Shown here piece by piece: positions 1-10,106 of a stretch of 64,000 bases of DNA (positions are counted from its first letter, which is position 1; every line of letters begins with the position of its first letter). Source of the stretch: Pontederia crassipes (Eukaryota; Streptophyta; Magnoliopsida; Commelinales; Pontederiaceae); NCBI GenBank assembly GCA_030549335.1, contig CM060183.1:29091052-29155051 (forward strand), written 5' to 3'. The notes beneath the pieces were generated by a model. It was not told the DNA's origin. It did no database searches and was given only the letters and a program-made list of their open reading frames with translations. Made by a program: the position numbers and the translations under genes.

Positions 1-545
1 TGCCAAATGTTAAACAACTGAGAGTCAGGTGATTTACAGCAATTATGTATACTAGATGTGACAAATATATAATTTAATGATAGAAAACAACTAAGAAACA
101 TGTAAAGAAGATTATATGGAGAATAAAGTACCATCACAGATTGTGACCCAGAAAGCTCTAGGTCACTCATCAGATCTAGAAACTGGAAAGCCTACGTATA
201 TACATACATATACACACATATATATTTATATAACTATATATATATGTATTGTCAGAGCCATGCATATAGTTATATTTATATAAGTGCAACTAATATGGTT
301 GGATTAGATATCATGTGACCTTAGTGGACGATGGTACAAGAGGGTATATCTTCCGCCCCCAGGCAGCATCAATCCCTGCTTAAAATATGTGTATTAATTG
401 CTCCTGAAAGCAACTTTTCTATCCGAGTCCTAATCTATGGAAAGCCAAATAAAGGTGGAGCGGAGAAGCGTCCAACTAAACCAGATGTTGTGATAATTGA
501 GAAAGAAAAGAAAACACTGGAGGAGCCATGCACCTCTGCTCCTCG
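1..545. other. Gene-free 3' flank of first RADIALIS-like gene
   Basis: No convincing coding region. The first 300 bases are AT-rich with short TA/CATA runs near 200-245. A 72-codon plus-strand frame starting at 331 has no recognisable domain and is probably chance. The 3' UTR of the minus-strand gene ending at 546 should lie here, but no clear polyadenylation signal could be fixed. Confidence 0.5.
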
Positions 546-827
546 TTAGCCATGGCATTGCGATCGCCTACCATTAGAGGAGCTGGGATAGTTGGCGATC
601 GGCTCCTTGGCGGAGTCGATGAGGACGAGGTCCTTGACGAGCAGTTCGTGATGACGCTGCACCTGCTCGGCCGTCTTGCTCCCGACGGCCCGGGCAACCT
701 TCTGCCAGCGGTCGGGGACGCCCTCATCGTAGTAGGCGAGGGCGAGCTCGAACAGCTTGTTCTCCTCTTTGGTCCACGAGTCCTGGGCGGCGCGACGAGG
801 CTGGTTCTTCGAACTGCTGGACGCCAT
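546..827 (-). CDS. RADIALIS-like SANT/MYB transcription factor
   Basis: A 93-residue protein with one SANT/MYB-like domain at about residues 15-70: a WTKEENKLFELAL helix, the DRWQKVARAVG segment, then TAEQVQRHHELLVKDL. This spacing is typical of the RADIALIS/RL small single-MYB family, nuclear proteins that in snapdragon antagonise DIVARICATA-type MYBs by competing for partner proteins. The start is the ATG opening MASSSS, the usual family N-terminus. Family members usually share a short tail after the NY motif; here it is IANY followed by 15 residues and a stop. A donor-like GGTAGG just after the NY region means the real transcript could instead be spliced to an unseen exon. It is a paralogue of the gene near 4.1-4.7 kb in the same orientation. 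Function in this plant is inferred only from family. Confidence 0.87.
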   Translation of the reverse strand: MASSSSKNQPRRAAQDSWTKEENKLFELALAYYDEGVPDRWQKVARAVGSKTAEQVQRHHELLVKDLVLIDSAKEPIANYPSSSNGRRSQCHG

Positions 828-970
828 GGACGTCGCGCTCGCTGCAACGATGGACTGAACAGGTGCCGGAGCAGGAAGAAGAAGAAGAAGAGCAAATAGT
901 TTTAGGGGGAACTGGAGCTGTGAAGACTGAAGACTTTTGGTGTGGAGAGGGCAATGGGCAAAGGGGGGGC

Positions 971-981
971 TTCTTATAAGG
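971..981 (-). promoter_or_regulatory. Candidate TATA box of first RADIALIS-like gene
   Basis: The minus strand reads CTTATAAGAA about 145 bases upstream of the ATG at 827. Sequence between them is GA/CT-rich with no upstream ATG in good context, so a 5' UTR of roughly 110 bases is plausible. Position and motif only; no transcript evidence. Confidence 0.4.
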
Positions 982-1089
982 AGGAGAAGGGGAAGGTGGT
1001 CGGGTTTAGTTTGTGAAGGGAGAGGGGGTGCTGCTGTGTTGGTGGTGGTGGCTGCTAGTTGGCGAATAGTATTTGGGAAAAAGAATTAA

Positions 1090-1275
<186 letters not shown>

Positions 1276-1309
1276 AATCACCAAATGGCTCCGCTTTGGA
1301 CGGCCACAA

Positions 1310-4080
1310 GAGGACATGTCCAGTTAACTTGCATGACGGCGGCGTATGCTAATCACCATTGCCTCGTTATTATTACGGTTCATCTCTTCCTCCCTTGCAT
1401 GCGTTTTTTCCTTTTTGTTCTTCCTTGTCGTTGGCTATAATTGACACTGGTAACTGGTAAGAGTGGAAACTTTGTAGTAGTCGGGATATAATATGAGTTG
1501 AATTATACATGCTCATGTGTTCAAATTTATCTCCAGACAATAATAAATTTCTTTAGTTATCAACGTTATATTTACTGGTAAATTCACTATAATTAGCTAC
1601 TAACACAAATTTATAAGCTAATTATGTTATCTAATACGTTGCACGTGCACAGGAAGCTTAAGTAGCTCGAGATTGATCCCATGAGCTATGATATGTCGGC
1701 AGATCCATCTCTATCACACACACAGATCTCCTTGGAATACATCTATACATTCTTCATGCATTGTATGCTCGTTGGCTTGTTCTCCGATGTATTTTTTCTT
1801 TTCTTGCATTTTGGCTGGCATCCATCTACTGCAAATGATAAAGTACACTATTTTTGCTTACTTATATGACTACATATTTTGTTGGCAAAAAAAGGTATGT
1901 ATAGCTGTATTTACATATATATCAAAGTGCCTGATGATTATATCTGTAATTTTCTCAATGGCCCCCTTCTTATCTGAGACTACTAGAGCATCATATTGAC
2001 AACAAGAATAGCATTAATTGATCAGGTCCCACTCCCCTTCGCCAGTGGCAGTGGTAGGGACGTGGTATCTAGATAAAAAAAAGGAGGATATTTTACACGC
2101 GCGAGAGATGTAATTTTATGTTTTGTTTTTTCTCACTTTGTAGTTTGTTTGTACACAGCGGGGCCACTGTTAACTAGATCAACATGGAATCGGAGCTACT
2201 GGCTCTATTTTTTTGTACCCCACCGTGGTGCATTGTTGGAGTGGTGGAGCAGAAAGAGTTGCCTCTAATAATGACTTTGGACTCATGCTACTAAAAGCTC
2301 CTTAATTTGAGTTAACAATTCTTACTTCTTACTTTGCTGAAATGTAGTATAATAATCAATACGCATCCAAGAAGTATTTTTGTCATTGAATGATAGACAA
2401 TCAGTTTCCCTATCCGCATCAGAATTTAAATCTCTTCTCTACAATTTGTGACTTTTCGCGTTCCAATTCTCTGAATTTGCTTCAGCTTAACGCCTCTGTA
2501 TTTTAATGCTCCAGTTTCCAGTAAGTAGTTAATATACAACATGCAATATGACAAGACTGTGTTGCTCATTAAATCTGTTGAGAGTTCCTACTGAGCACGT
2601 GAACTTGCAGATTATGTTCATTAAATTCTTCCTTGAACGCAGATTGTAATATTTGTCTGATCTTGGATGATAGAAATTTAACAAAAAAATTTAAAAAATG
2701 GCACAGAAAGTTGTCAGGATGCTTAAAAAGGCTGCAGCTTTGCCATCGCGTTCAGTGCAAAAGGTTTTGTTGACAAGTCTCGTACGTGTTCGCTTACGAC
2801 TCAAGCCATGCAATCCAGATCTAATTCCTTTGTTAAAATTTGATATTAGAAATCTACTCATTTATTCGATTTGAGTAGCTTATAAATCTTTCTGTAATGA
2901 CACCTTGTGGTGACCAACATGTCCAAGTCTCTTACAAGAAAGCTTTGCATCTGTTCTGACAGATTTGATACATCTCCAGTTACTGCAGTCCATCATATAT
3001 TAATTACCAATATGCTCAGGTTCTCTGCAAGGAATATGTCCTTGTATATATATAAGCCTATGCGCAAAGCATTGTCTGGAATCTTTTTGCTATAGAAAAT
3101 ATCAACAAGTTGGGAGGAGTATAAACCTTCCTCTCTTGGACCTTCTCTCCCCCCTTCCTTTTCTGCAACTTGATGCCTTCCTTTTTTCCCCACTGGCATG
3201 GTCAAAAATTCCATCTCCTCTGACATTGGAGGGGAAAAGGGGCAGAAAGATGGAGAATAGGATGCATTAGCACTAATGCATATGACGGCAATAGCATGAT
3301 GTCAGATCCTGATACCTTGAACTGTTGGACATAAGTACATGCTTTCCTGTACTTATTTCGGCAAATCTTATGATTCATGATCCATCAATGCTATCAGACG
3401 ATGATGATCGAGTAGTTATTAATTAAAACTATCTCTTTTTAAAAGGTCAAATACTTGTCCATCACTGTAATTCTTATCCTTTTGTGAAAGACTAACAGAA
3501 ACACCCCTGTTTTTCTTGCCCCCACAGTCCCAACACTTTGCCCATAGACCAGTGTGATATAAAAATTGCCATTTTCAGAAATCAAAAGGTGGAAGGATTT
3601 ACCATCTAGTTATTTGTCCATCACTTGTCCTTCGGGCAGACAGAAATCCCCAAGGATACAACATCTAGAGCAATTTAATTATGTATGACAGTGATCATCG
3701 AGGCAAGGTTCATTTTGATACATTAGTGTTCATATTTACTTTGCTCACGGTAAAGATAATTCTTTATGTAGTCATGTCATTTTAATGCATTAAAATTGGA
3801 AGCTTTATATACTTAACGCCATTTTCTTTTTTCATTTTGAGTCTTGTTGTCAAGTTCAGTAAGTTTCTGTACTCAAAACCAGATATAGTTTGTCATGCAG
3901 ATATATACTTAAATTTTCACTTTTAGTACATCGTAAAATAGGTGACTAGCAGCTAAGCTAGTCTTCAGACACAGTTGACATAAACATATTTACAACACCA
4001 CAGAGAAATTAACTATAAGACATATATAAGATCAGTACTCTCTGATCTTTTGGTCTTTGAAGTCAATTTGTAGACTGTTA
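1310..4080. other. Intergenic region between the two RADIALIS-like genes
   Basis: About 2.8 kb of AT-rich sequence with no recognisable gene, RNA or intact mobile element. Short open frames near 1.7-2.0 kb and 2.9-3.2 kb show no domain, codon bias or splice context. It includes the distal promoter of the upstream gene and the 3' flank of the downstream one. Confidence 0.5.
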
Positions 4081-4086
4081 TTTAAA

Positions 4087-4684
4087 TTAGTTTCTGCAGA
4101 GGGGGCACTGTCCAGCTGTATCATCTAAGCAGAGCTTACGCTTTCTGCTTTTGTACCCACTCTGAGCTCCGAAGTAGTTCAACCTGCCCAAGAAAATAAT
4201 TAGAGTTTAAGTAAGTCAGAAATTTAGTATAAATGATACATTGACAGCTTATCTGAGGGAAAGTTTTGAAGTAAGGAACTCAATTTACAAATACATTGAT
4301 CGGAGGTAAATTTGAATGCAAAATTGATGTAATTCTCTGCAAGATTGGCAGAGGAACAGCTCCGAATCGGGTGCAACACATGAACAAACAAAGGAAAAGA
4401 CCGGAAATGCATGCAACAAGAAGTGAGCGAGTAGGGTAGAGATTTATACCCCTGGATCCCGTTGACCGGTAATTTGCATATGGCAGGTGGCCCGTCTCGA
4501 TGCGCCTTATGTCCTCCACCAGCAGTTCGTAGTGGCGCTTCACTTCCTCGGCCGACTTGCCGCCGACGGCGCGGGCAACTTTGTGCCAGCGGTCGGCGGT
4601 GTCCTTGTCGTACACAGCTAGAGCCCTCTCAAACAACTTGTTCTGCTGCGCAGTCCAGGACGAGCTAATGGAACTGGATGCCAT
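4087..4684 (-). CDS. RADIALIS-like SANT/MYB transcription factor, probably two exons
   Basis: Exon 1 begins at the ATG at 4684 ([14 protein letters not shown]) and carries a full SANT/MYB domain: [40 protein letters not shown], then the family's [10 protein letters not shown] end. It is closer to canonical RADIALIS-like proteins than its neighbour. The frame stays open to 4280, but residues after [10 protein letters not shown] look like intron translation. A consensus donor GTATAAAT follows base 4450, and an acceptor TTGGGCAG ends at 4184. The sequence after it reads [17 protein letters not shown] in a frame that joins cleanly only to an alternative donor at 4466 (stop at 4087-4089), so the splice choice is unresolved. 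An in-frame upstream ATG at 4744 was passed over because its residues are unlike the family. Likely role: nuclear regulator acting by protein interaction. Confidence 0.78.
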
Positions 4685-4789
4685 CTCGTGTGATATCAAG
4701 AAAGAGGTGATTTGGAGTTTGTTTACACAGTTGGTTCTGATCACAAGAACACTCAGCTTGAGCTGGTAGCAAGAGACAGATTGCAGGGA

Positions 4790-4800
4790 GTCTTTATAAT
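4790..4800 (-). promoter_or_regulatory. Candidate TATA box of second RADIALIS-like gene
   Basis: The minus strand reads ATTATAAAGA about 110 bases upstream of the ATG at 4684, a spacing like that of the TATA-like site of the paralogue. Motif and position only. Confidence 0.45.
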
Positions 4801-6058
4801 CCGGAGGCCGTGGCGCAGCTTGTGGTGATGGAAGAGTGGAGCACCAGTTGGCGAATAATGGCTAGAAAAGGCGACCATGGAATCAGGAACACTGAGATGA
4901 GCTCTTAGAGAGGCACACGGACTCTCAAAATACGAATCTAAAGATTATGTCCTGGGGGGACCGAGAGAATCACAATGTGCATTGCCTGAAAGGACGGGGT
5001 AATCTTTCGAACTATTCTCCCAATTTAATTTTTTTTTTTTGCTTCTTCTCATTTGCTCATCGTATTACTGATAGCTCAAGTTTCTCAGTTATGTTCTTAA
5101 GCATGAACCGATCAGTAGCCATATAGGATCAGCTACTAATGAGGGTTACAAATCAAACTGGGCTTGTGAGTACACCCAAATCAAGGCATAAAACCAAAGC
5201 AAACAGCATGAAATAGGATAACAGAAGATACAAACCTACGGATAAGGTCCAGTTTTTTTTTTTTAAAAAAATGGACCACTGCTGCAATATTCAATTAGTA
5301 AGTGATCCTGAGCAAGCCATTATATAATGAATTGTGATCAGTATATAAAATGGTGGAAACGTGAGGACAAGGCCCCCTGGCACGGGGAATTAGTAGGCGC
5401 TAAGCTGTACCACTTTCCTCTTTGAGTAAGCCTTTTGTGTCCTGAATCAGACCAACCTTACTTGTTTTCTTCTTCCATGAAAGTAGGGGATGGAATCATA
5501 TGATTGCAGCCCATGTTATACCCAACTTGTAGGTCGTTAAGTGTGTGGTTTGATACAGTAGAGGTACACATTGGTTCTCTGAAAACGATAATTGAGCTTT
5601 GTGGCCATGAGCCTGAGAACGATAATTGTTCTTTTTTTTTAAGTGAAGAGATTATTTATGTAAGATACGGAAATATGCTGGCACAAAAAAAAAATTGGGA
5701 AGTCCTTGAAAAGGAACTCCATGCCAGAAGACAAAGTAGTTGGACCTAAATTCGCAAGATAGTCCGCGGCATAATTGCCTTTTTCTTATGCCCATGTTTT
5801 GCATGTTGTCATGTTGATCTACTTCTCTATCCATTAAAACAGTTTTAGGTATAGAACCTTTTTTCAAGACACACTTGGTCTATAATTGGTGATGTATGAA
5901 GACTTTGTTTGTTCTTGTGATGAGGCCAAGTGATGACACTTAATCTGTGACATTGCCAATTATGTAGTGGCCGAGAGGGATGTGGGACTGATCGGGTTAC
6001 TATTCGACATATGTGTGATGACCCGTCTGATCTATGCTAACAAGTTTATCTATCATGT
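4801..6058. other. Intergenic, no recognisable gene
   Basis: AT-rich with A/T runs at about 5030, 5250 and 5690. Short frames in both directions near 5.5-5.9 kb have no domain. The Copia target site lies at its right edge. Confidence 0.45.
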
Positions 6059-6063
6059 GAGAC

Positions 6064-6427
6064 TGTTACGAAAAGAGGGAGAGAGATCGCACGAAATACA
6101 AAAGAACGCGAAGAAGAAAAACGGCGACGGCTCTTTGTTATGGAATAACGATGATTATAAGGATAGGTCTCGATCTAGACCCCTAGGGAGTTTATATAGG
6201 CACTCTCTTTGACAGATGATAGGAATTACATACGGACTGAGACTCTAAATAAATCATCTGAAAATAGGACACCTATCTCGTGATAAAAAAATAAATCAAA
6301 TCCGAATCACATACAGAATACCCCTAAAAATTTTTCGCTGAAGCGCCTGACTATGTAGGGGAATTCTGCTGAAGCGCCTGATTATGTAGGGGGACCAACT
6401 GGGTTCATATTCAAGGCATTATTAACA
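6064..6427 (-). repeat. 3' LTR of the Copia element
   Basis: 364 bp, alignable to the other LTR with scattered differences. It holds a second copy of the GAAGCGCCTGA(C/T)TATG segment where the 5' LTR has a GC-rich stretch, so the two LTRs differ by a replacement as well as by point changes. A TATA-like TTTATATAGG lies near 6190. Confidence 0.92.
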
Positions 6428-6502
6428 AATCTTCACCTTGACTTGAATCATCTTCAGAGCACAAAAGTACGCCACGCCGCCGCCAGTCCCATCTTGAAAC
6501 TA

Positions 6503-7466
6503 TTACCAAGTATTTATGTTAAGTAAGTCCAAACAATGTTGGAACTTATCATAAGGAACAGATTTGATGAACATATCAGCTAGATTGTTTTCGGTGCCAA
6601 TCTTCTTCACCTTGATCCTCTTTTCAATGCGGATGAAGTGATATCTGACATCAATGTGTTTGGTTCTTTCATGATGTACTTGATCCTTGGCTAAACATAT
6701 TGCACTCAGACTATCACAGTGCACTATAGCCTACTCCTGATGTAATTCAAGATCTCCAACTAAGCCTTTTAACCAGATGTCTTCCTTGATAGCTTCTGTC
6801 AGTGTCATGTATTCAGCCTCTGTGGTGGATAATGTAACTGATGACTGAAGTGTAACCCAACTGCACTAGCATATGGAACCCGAGACATGTACTCCTTTTC
6901 TGCTTCTGACTTTGGTGCGAAGGCAACAGAAAGATGAACATTTGCAGCTGATGGAGTATTCAAAAGCTTCGCTCAAGACATTTCAAATCTGGATAAAATC
7001 TTCTCAATATAACTTTTCTGAGATAAGAAGAGTTTACCCTGTGCGCGATCTCTTAGAATTTTCATCCCCAGAATCTTCTGTGCTGCACCAAGATCCTTCA
7101 TGTCGAATTCTGCACTGAGAAGCTTCTTCAGATTCTGAATGTCTATCATGTCTCTGGCAGCAATAAGCATATCATCAACATACAAGAGCAGATAGATGAT
7201 GGAGCTGTCCTTCACCTTCTTGTGATATACACAGCAATCATAGGGATTTCGACTGAATCCCTTACTGATCATGAAGCTGTTGAACCTCTTGTACCATTGT
7301 CTGGGAGACTGCTTCAAGCCATACAAAGATTTCTTCAGACTGCAAACTTGATTCTCCTTTCCTGGAATGGAGAATCCCTCTAGTTGGCTCATAAGAATGT
7401 CTTCTTCAAGTTCTCGATGGAGGAAAGCAGTCTTCACATTTAGTTGCTCGAGCTCTAGATTCTAAT
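6503..7466 (-). pseudogene. Copia reverse transcriptase and RNase H remnants
   Basis: RT fragment: SLYGLKQSPRQWYKRF followed by the catalytic YVDD box at residues 86-89 of the open stretch 6973-7437. Just upstream, the frame reads a stop where the family has Gln (VVH*NLELEQ). The motif A aspartate of the usual LDVKTAFLHG is Asn (codon at 7438-7440). RNase H/3' part 6503-6724: CDSLSAICLAKDQVHHERTK then the NLADMFIKS(V/L) end typical of Copia. The part between is broken. Not functional. Confidence 0.92.
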
Positions 7467-8072
7467 GTACTACAAGAGCAAGTAGCACCCTGATAGAAGT
7501 ATGTCTGACAACAAGTGAGAATATCTCATTGTAGTCCACACCTTCTTTCTGACTATAACCTTTAGCAACCAGTCGTGCTTTGTATCTCGTGTCTTCAACT
7601 CCTGAAATTTCTGCTTTCTTCTTGAAGATCCATTTACAGCCAACAACCTTCCTGTCTTTAGATAACTTGACCAGCTCTCACGTCTGATTCTTGTGAAGAG
7701 ATTTCATCTCCTCACCCATAGCAGTGATCCACTGTCCAGATTCGACACATGTGATGGCATCCCTATAAGAGGACGGCTCTAGGGACTCTACATCTTCAGC
7801 TACCTGTACTGCATAAGCAACCATGTCCTCGAAACCATATCGCTTAGGAGGACCCACTTCTCTGCGAGGACGTCTAGCAGCAATTGACTCCTCTTTATGT
7901 TGCTCATCATATTCTTCACTTTATGGTTCTGCTTCTTGATGTGATCCTTCATCATCATCAGTTGGAGTGATTTCAACTTCCACCTGTTTACTGACACTCT
8001 CTTCAGCCTCCACCTTCAACTGAAGCATTGATGCTTCATCAAAGGTCACGCTTCTGCTGTGGATGACTTTGT
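7467..8072 (-). pseudogene. Copia integrase C-terminal / RT N-terminal linker remnant
   Basis: Reading the minus strand gives HSRSVTFDEASM, then an acidic linker, then weak matches to the start of the Copia RT (W...[16 protein letters not shown]). This is the region after the integrase catalytic core in TNT1-type elements. Frame breaks are frequent. The catalytic core expected upstream is absent and is replaced by the CACTA-like fragment. Confidence 0.75.
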
Positions 8073-8238
8073 GTTCTGAAGAAGATTAGGTCGTGGAAAA
8101 TTATCATGAGAATTTTTTTCACAGTTCAAGTCGTGAGATTCTACCGTGAAATTCGGACGGAGAGTAATCCGTCATAAATTATGAAGGATTTTCGTCCGTC
8201 GAAAATTTTTTGTCAGAAAACGTCATTTTCTTGTAGTG
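8073..8238. mobile_element. CACTA-type transposon end inside the Copia element
   Basis: The right edge (8224-8238) reads on the minus strand CACTACAAGAAAATG, the terminal motif of plant CACTA elements. The adjoining ~150 bp contains short direct and inverted CCGTC/GACGG-type motifs like CACTA subterminal repeats. No opposite CACTA end is visible on the left side, where Copia sequence resumes. It is therefore a single-ended fragment that replaced roughly 0.6-0.7 kb of integrase coding sequence. Confidence 0.72.
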
Positions 8239-9559
8239 TAGACCTTCGCTATTTGCCAAATAAGCAGTACTTGCAGAAGTTGATTTCAGATATATTCTTC
8301 TCTCCTATAAGACCTCGTTTGTTGAGGATATTCATCCCGTTCTGACTCATATGCCCAAGCCGCATGTGCCACAGCCTGGACCTATCTGCTTCGGATGAAC
8401 TAGCCATTGCAGTAACGCCAGAGACTGTCTTGCCTTGTAATACATGCTAGGACTTCTGTCTGACTCCCTTCAGAACCGTAGCATCACCCTTCATGACCGT
8501 TAGGATACCTCCAGCAACATTGATCTGACACCCTTTAGAGTCGAGGACTCCAAGTGATATCAAATTCTTCTTCAGTTGCGGAACATGGCGGACATCTGTC
8601 AGCGTCCTCACAAGATTGTCATGAGTCCTGATCTGCACAGAACCAATCCCAATATCTGACATGACGCGTTATTGCCCATGATGACATTTTCATCGTCAGT
8701 CTTCTGATAAAATGAGAACCAATCTTTATTCGGAGTCATGTGATAGGAACACCCCAAATCCAGAACCCAACTATCCTCCAGACATCCTTGATCAGAAGCA
8801 GCCAGAACCAAATCATCTTCGGAATTCCCTCCTGTTTCATGTGCCACCGCAGCGACGGGGGCCTTCTTCTTCTTCGGACAGTCTTTTTTCCAATGACCTA
8901 GTTCCTTGCAGTAATTACAGATGTCATTCGCAGTGATTTTCTTCTTCTTGGATTTGGATTTTTTCGAATTCGAGGACTGTCCCTTCTCTGCGGTCGATAT
9001 CAAACTCGCGGCCTGAGTCTCTGCAGAATTTCCAGATGCCCTATGCCGAAGTTCACGAGTATGGAGACTCGATCTTACTTCTTCCAGACTTATAGTTTTC
9101 TTCCCGATAATCATATACTGAACGAAGTTATCATATGATGGAGGAAGCGAAACTAACAGAATTAGGGCAGCATTTTCATCCTCGATCTTAACATCGATAT
9201 TTCTGAGTTCCATCAACAAAGAATTTAACTGATCAAGATGTTCCTTCGGAGGGGTACCTTCCTGCATGCGGAGAGAGAACAAACATTGCTTCAACAACAA
9301 CTTATTGGTGAGAGATCGGCATATATAGACTCTCGAGTCTCAACCACAGATTGACCGCCTTTTTTTCATCTGCGACCTCAATTATCACCTCATCCGCCAG
9401 ACACAACAGAATCATCGAGTGCGCCTTCTCCTCCTGTGCCGCCAAAGTTGCGAGGTCGATCTCCTTTTCTTTGTCCTTCGAGTCTTCCTCCTTTGGTTTG
9501 TTCTTCGTCACATTTGAGAGCGGCGCCCAGACTCCTTGTTGCTTCAGAAGCGTCCGCAT
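8239..9559 (-). pseudogene. Copia gag, protease and GAG-pre-integrase remnants
   Basis: gag starts in the frame 9302-9559 (WAPLSN..., ...LWLRLESLYM) and continues after a break at 8608-9300 (LPPSYDNFVQ). A zinc knuckle CX2CX4HX4C lies at residues 128-141 of the second stretch. The protease site reads DLG at residues 181-183 where the family has DSG/DTG, so it is inactive. Below 8662 follow RHVPQLKKNLISLG and, near 8240-8400, the GAG-pre-integrase motif RLWHMRLGHMSQNGM. The break near 9300 means the protein is no longer continuous. Confidence 0.92.
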
Positions 9560-9660
9560 CTTGATCTGCTACAATCCGAAACTGTTCCTGCCGTTGAACT
9601 TCTCCACGCTTACGTTGTGCGACGTCATCTCCCTACTGATCGAGAATCGCTGACAAACTC

Positions 9661-9679
9661 TAAGGCTCTGATACCAATT
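9661..9679 (-). promoter_or_regulatory. Copia primer-binding site
   Basis: The minus strand reads TGGTATCAGAGCC three bases inside the 5' LTR end, complementary to the initiator-methionine tRNA 3' end, the usual primer of plant Copia elements. Confidence 0.9.
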
Positions 9680-10101
9680 TGTTACGAAAAGAGGGAGAGA
9701 GGGATCGCACGAATACAGAAGAACGCGGAGAGGAAAAACGACGGCGGCTTTTTGTTATGGAATAACGATGATTACAAGTATGGTCTCGGTCTAAACCCCT
9801 AGGAAGTTTATATAAGCACTCTCTTTGACAAATGATAGGAATTTCATACGGACTGAGACTCTAAATAAATCCCCTGAAAATAGGACACCTATCTCGTGAT
9901 AAGAAAAATAAATCAAATTCGAATCACATACAGAATACCCTTAAAAAATTTTCGCTCAAGGGGCTCGCCCGCTTGCAACCCCCGCAGGGGGGATCCTTGA
10001 CCCCCCATGACCGGACAGCGAGACCCCCGTAGGGGAATTCTGCTGAAGCGCCTGACTATGTAGGGGGACCAATTGAGTTCAGATTCAAGGCATTATTAAC
10101 A
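9680..10101 (-). repeat. 5' LTR of the Copia element
   Basis: 422 bp. It carries a ~75-bp GC-rich stretch near 9957-10035 with runs of C and G, absent from the 3' LTR. The rest aligns along the full length. Confidence 0.92.
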
Positions 10102-10106
10102 GAGAC

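Larger units (their letters stand above)
6059..10106 (-). mobile_element. Copia LTR retrotransposon, Tork/TNT1-like, decayed
   Basis: A complete but dead element on the minus strand. LTRs lie at 6064-6427 and 9680-10101, both with TGTTACG...TTAACA ends, flanked by the 5-bp duplication GAGAC (6059-6063 and 10102-10106). A primer-binding site matching the initiator-Met tRNA 3' end abuts the 5' LTR, and a GGTGAAGATTT polypurine-like stretch abuts the 3' LTR. Domain order gag, protease, integrase, RT, RNase H is that of Copia, and the gag and protease sequence resembles the tobacco TNT1 family. Internal length is only ~3.25 kb because most of the integrase core is gone. Stops, an altered protease site and a lost RT aspartate show it cannot move. 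Confidence 0.95.
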
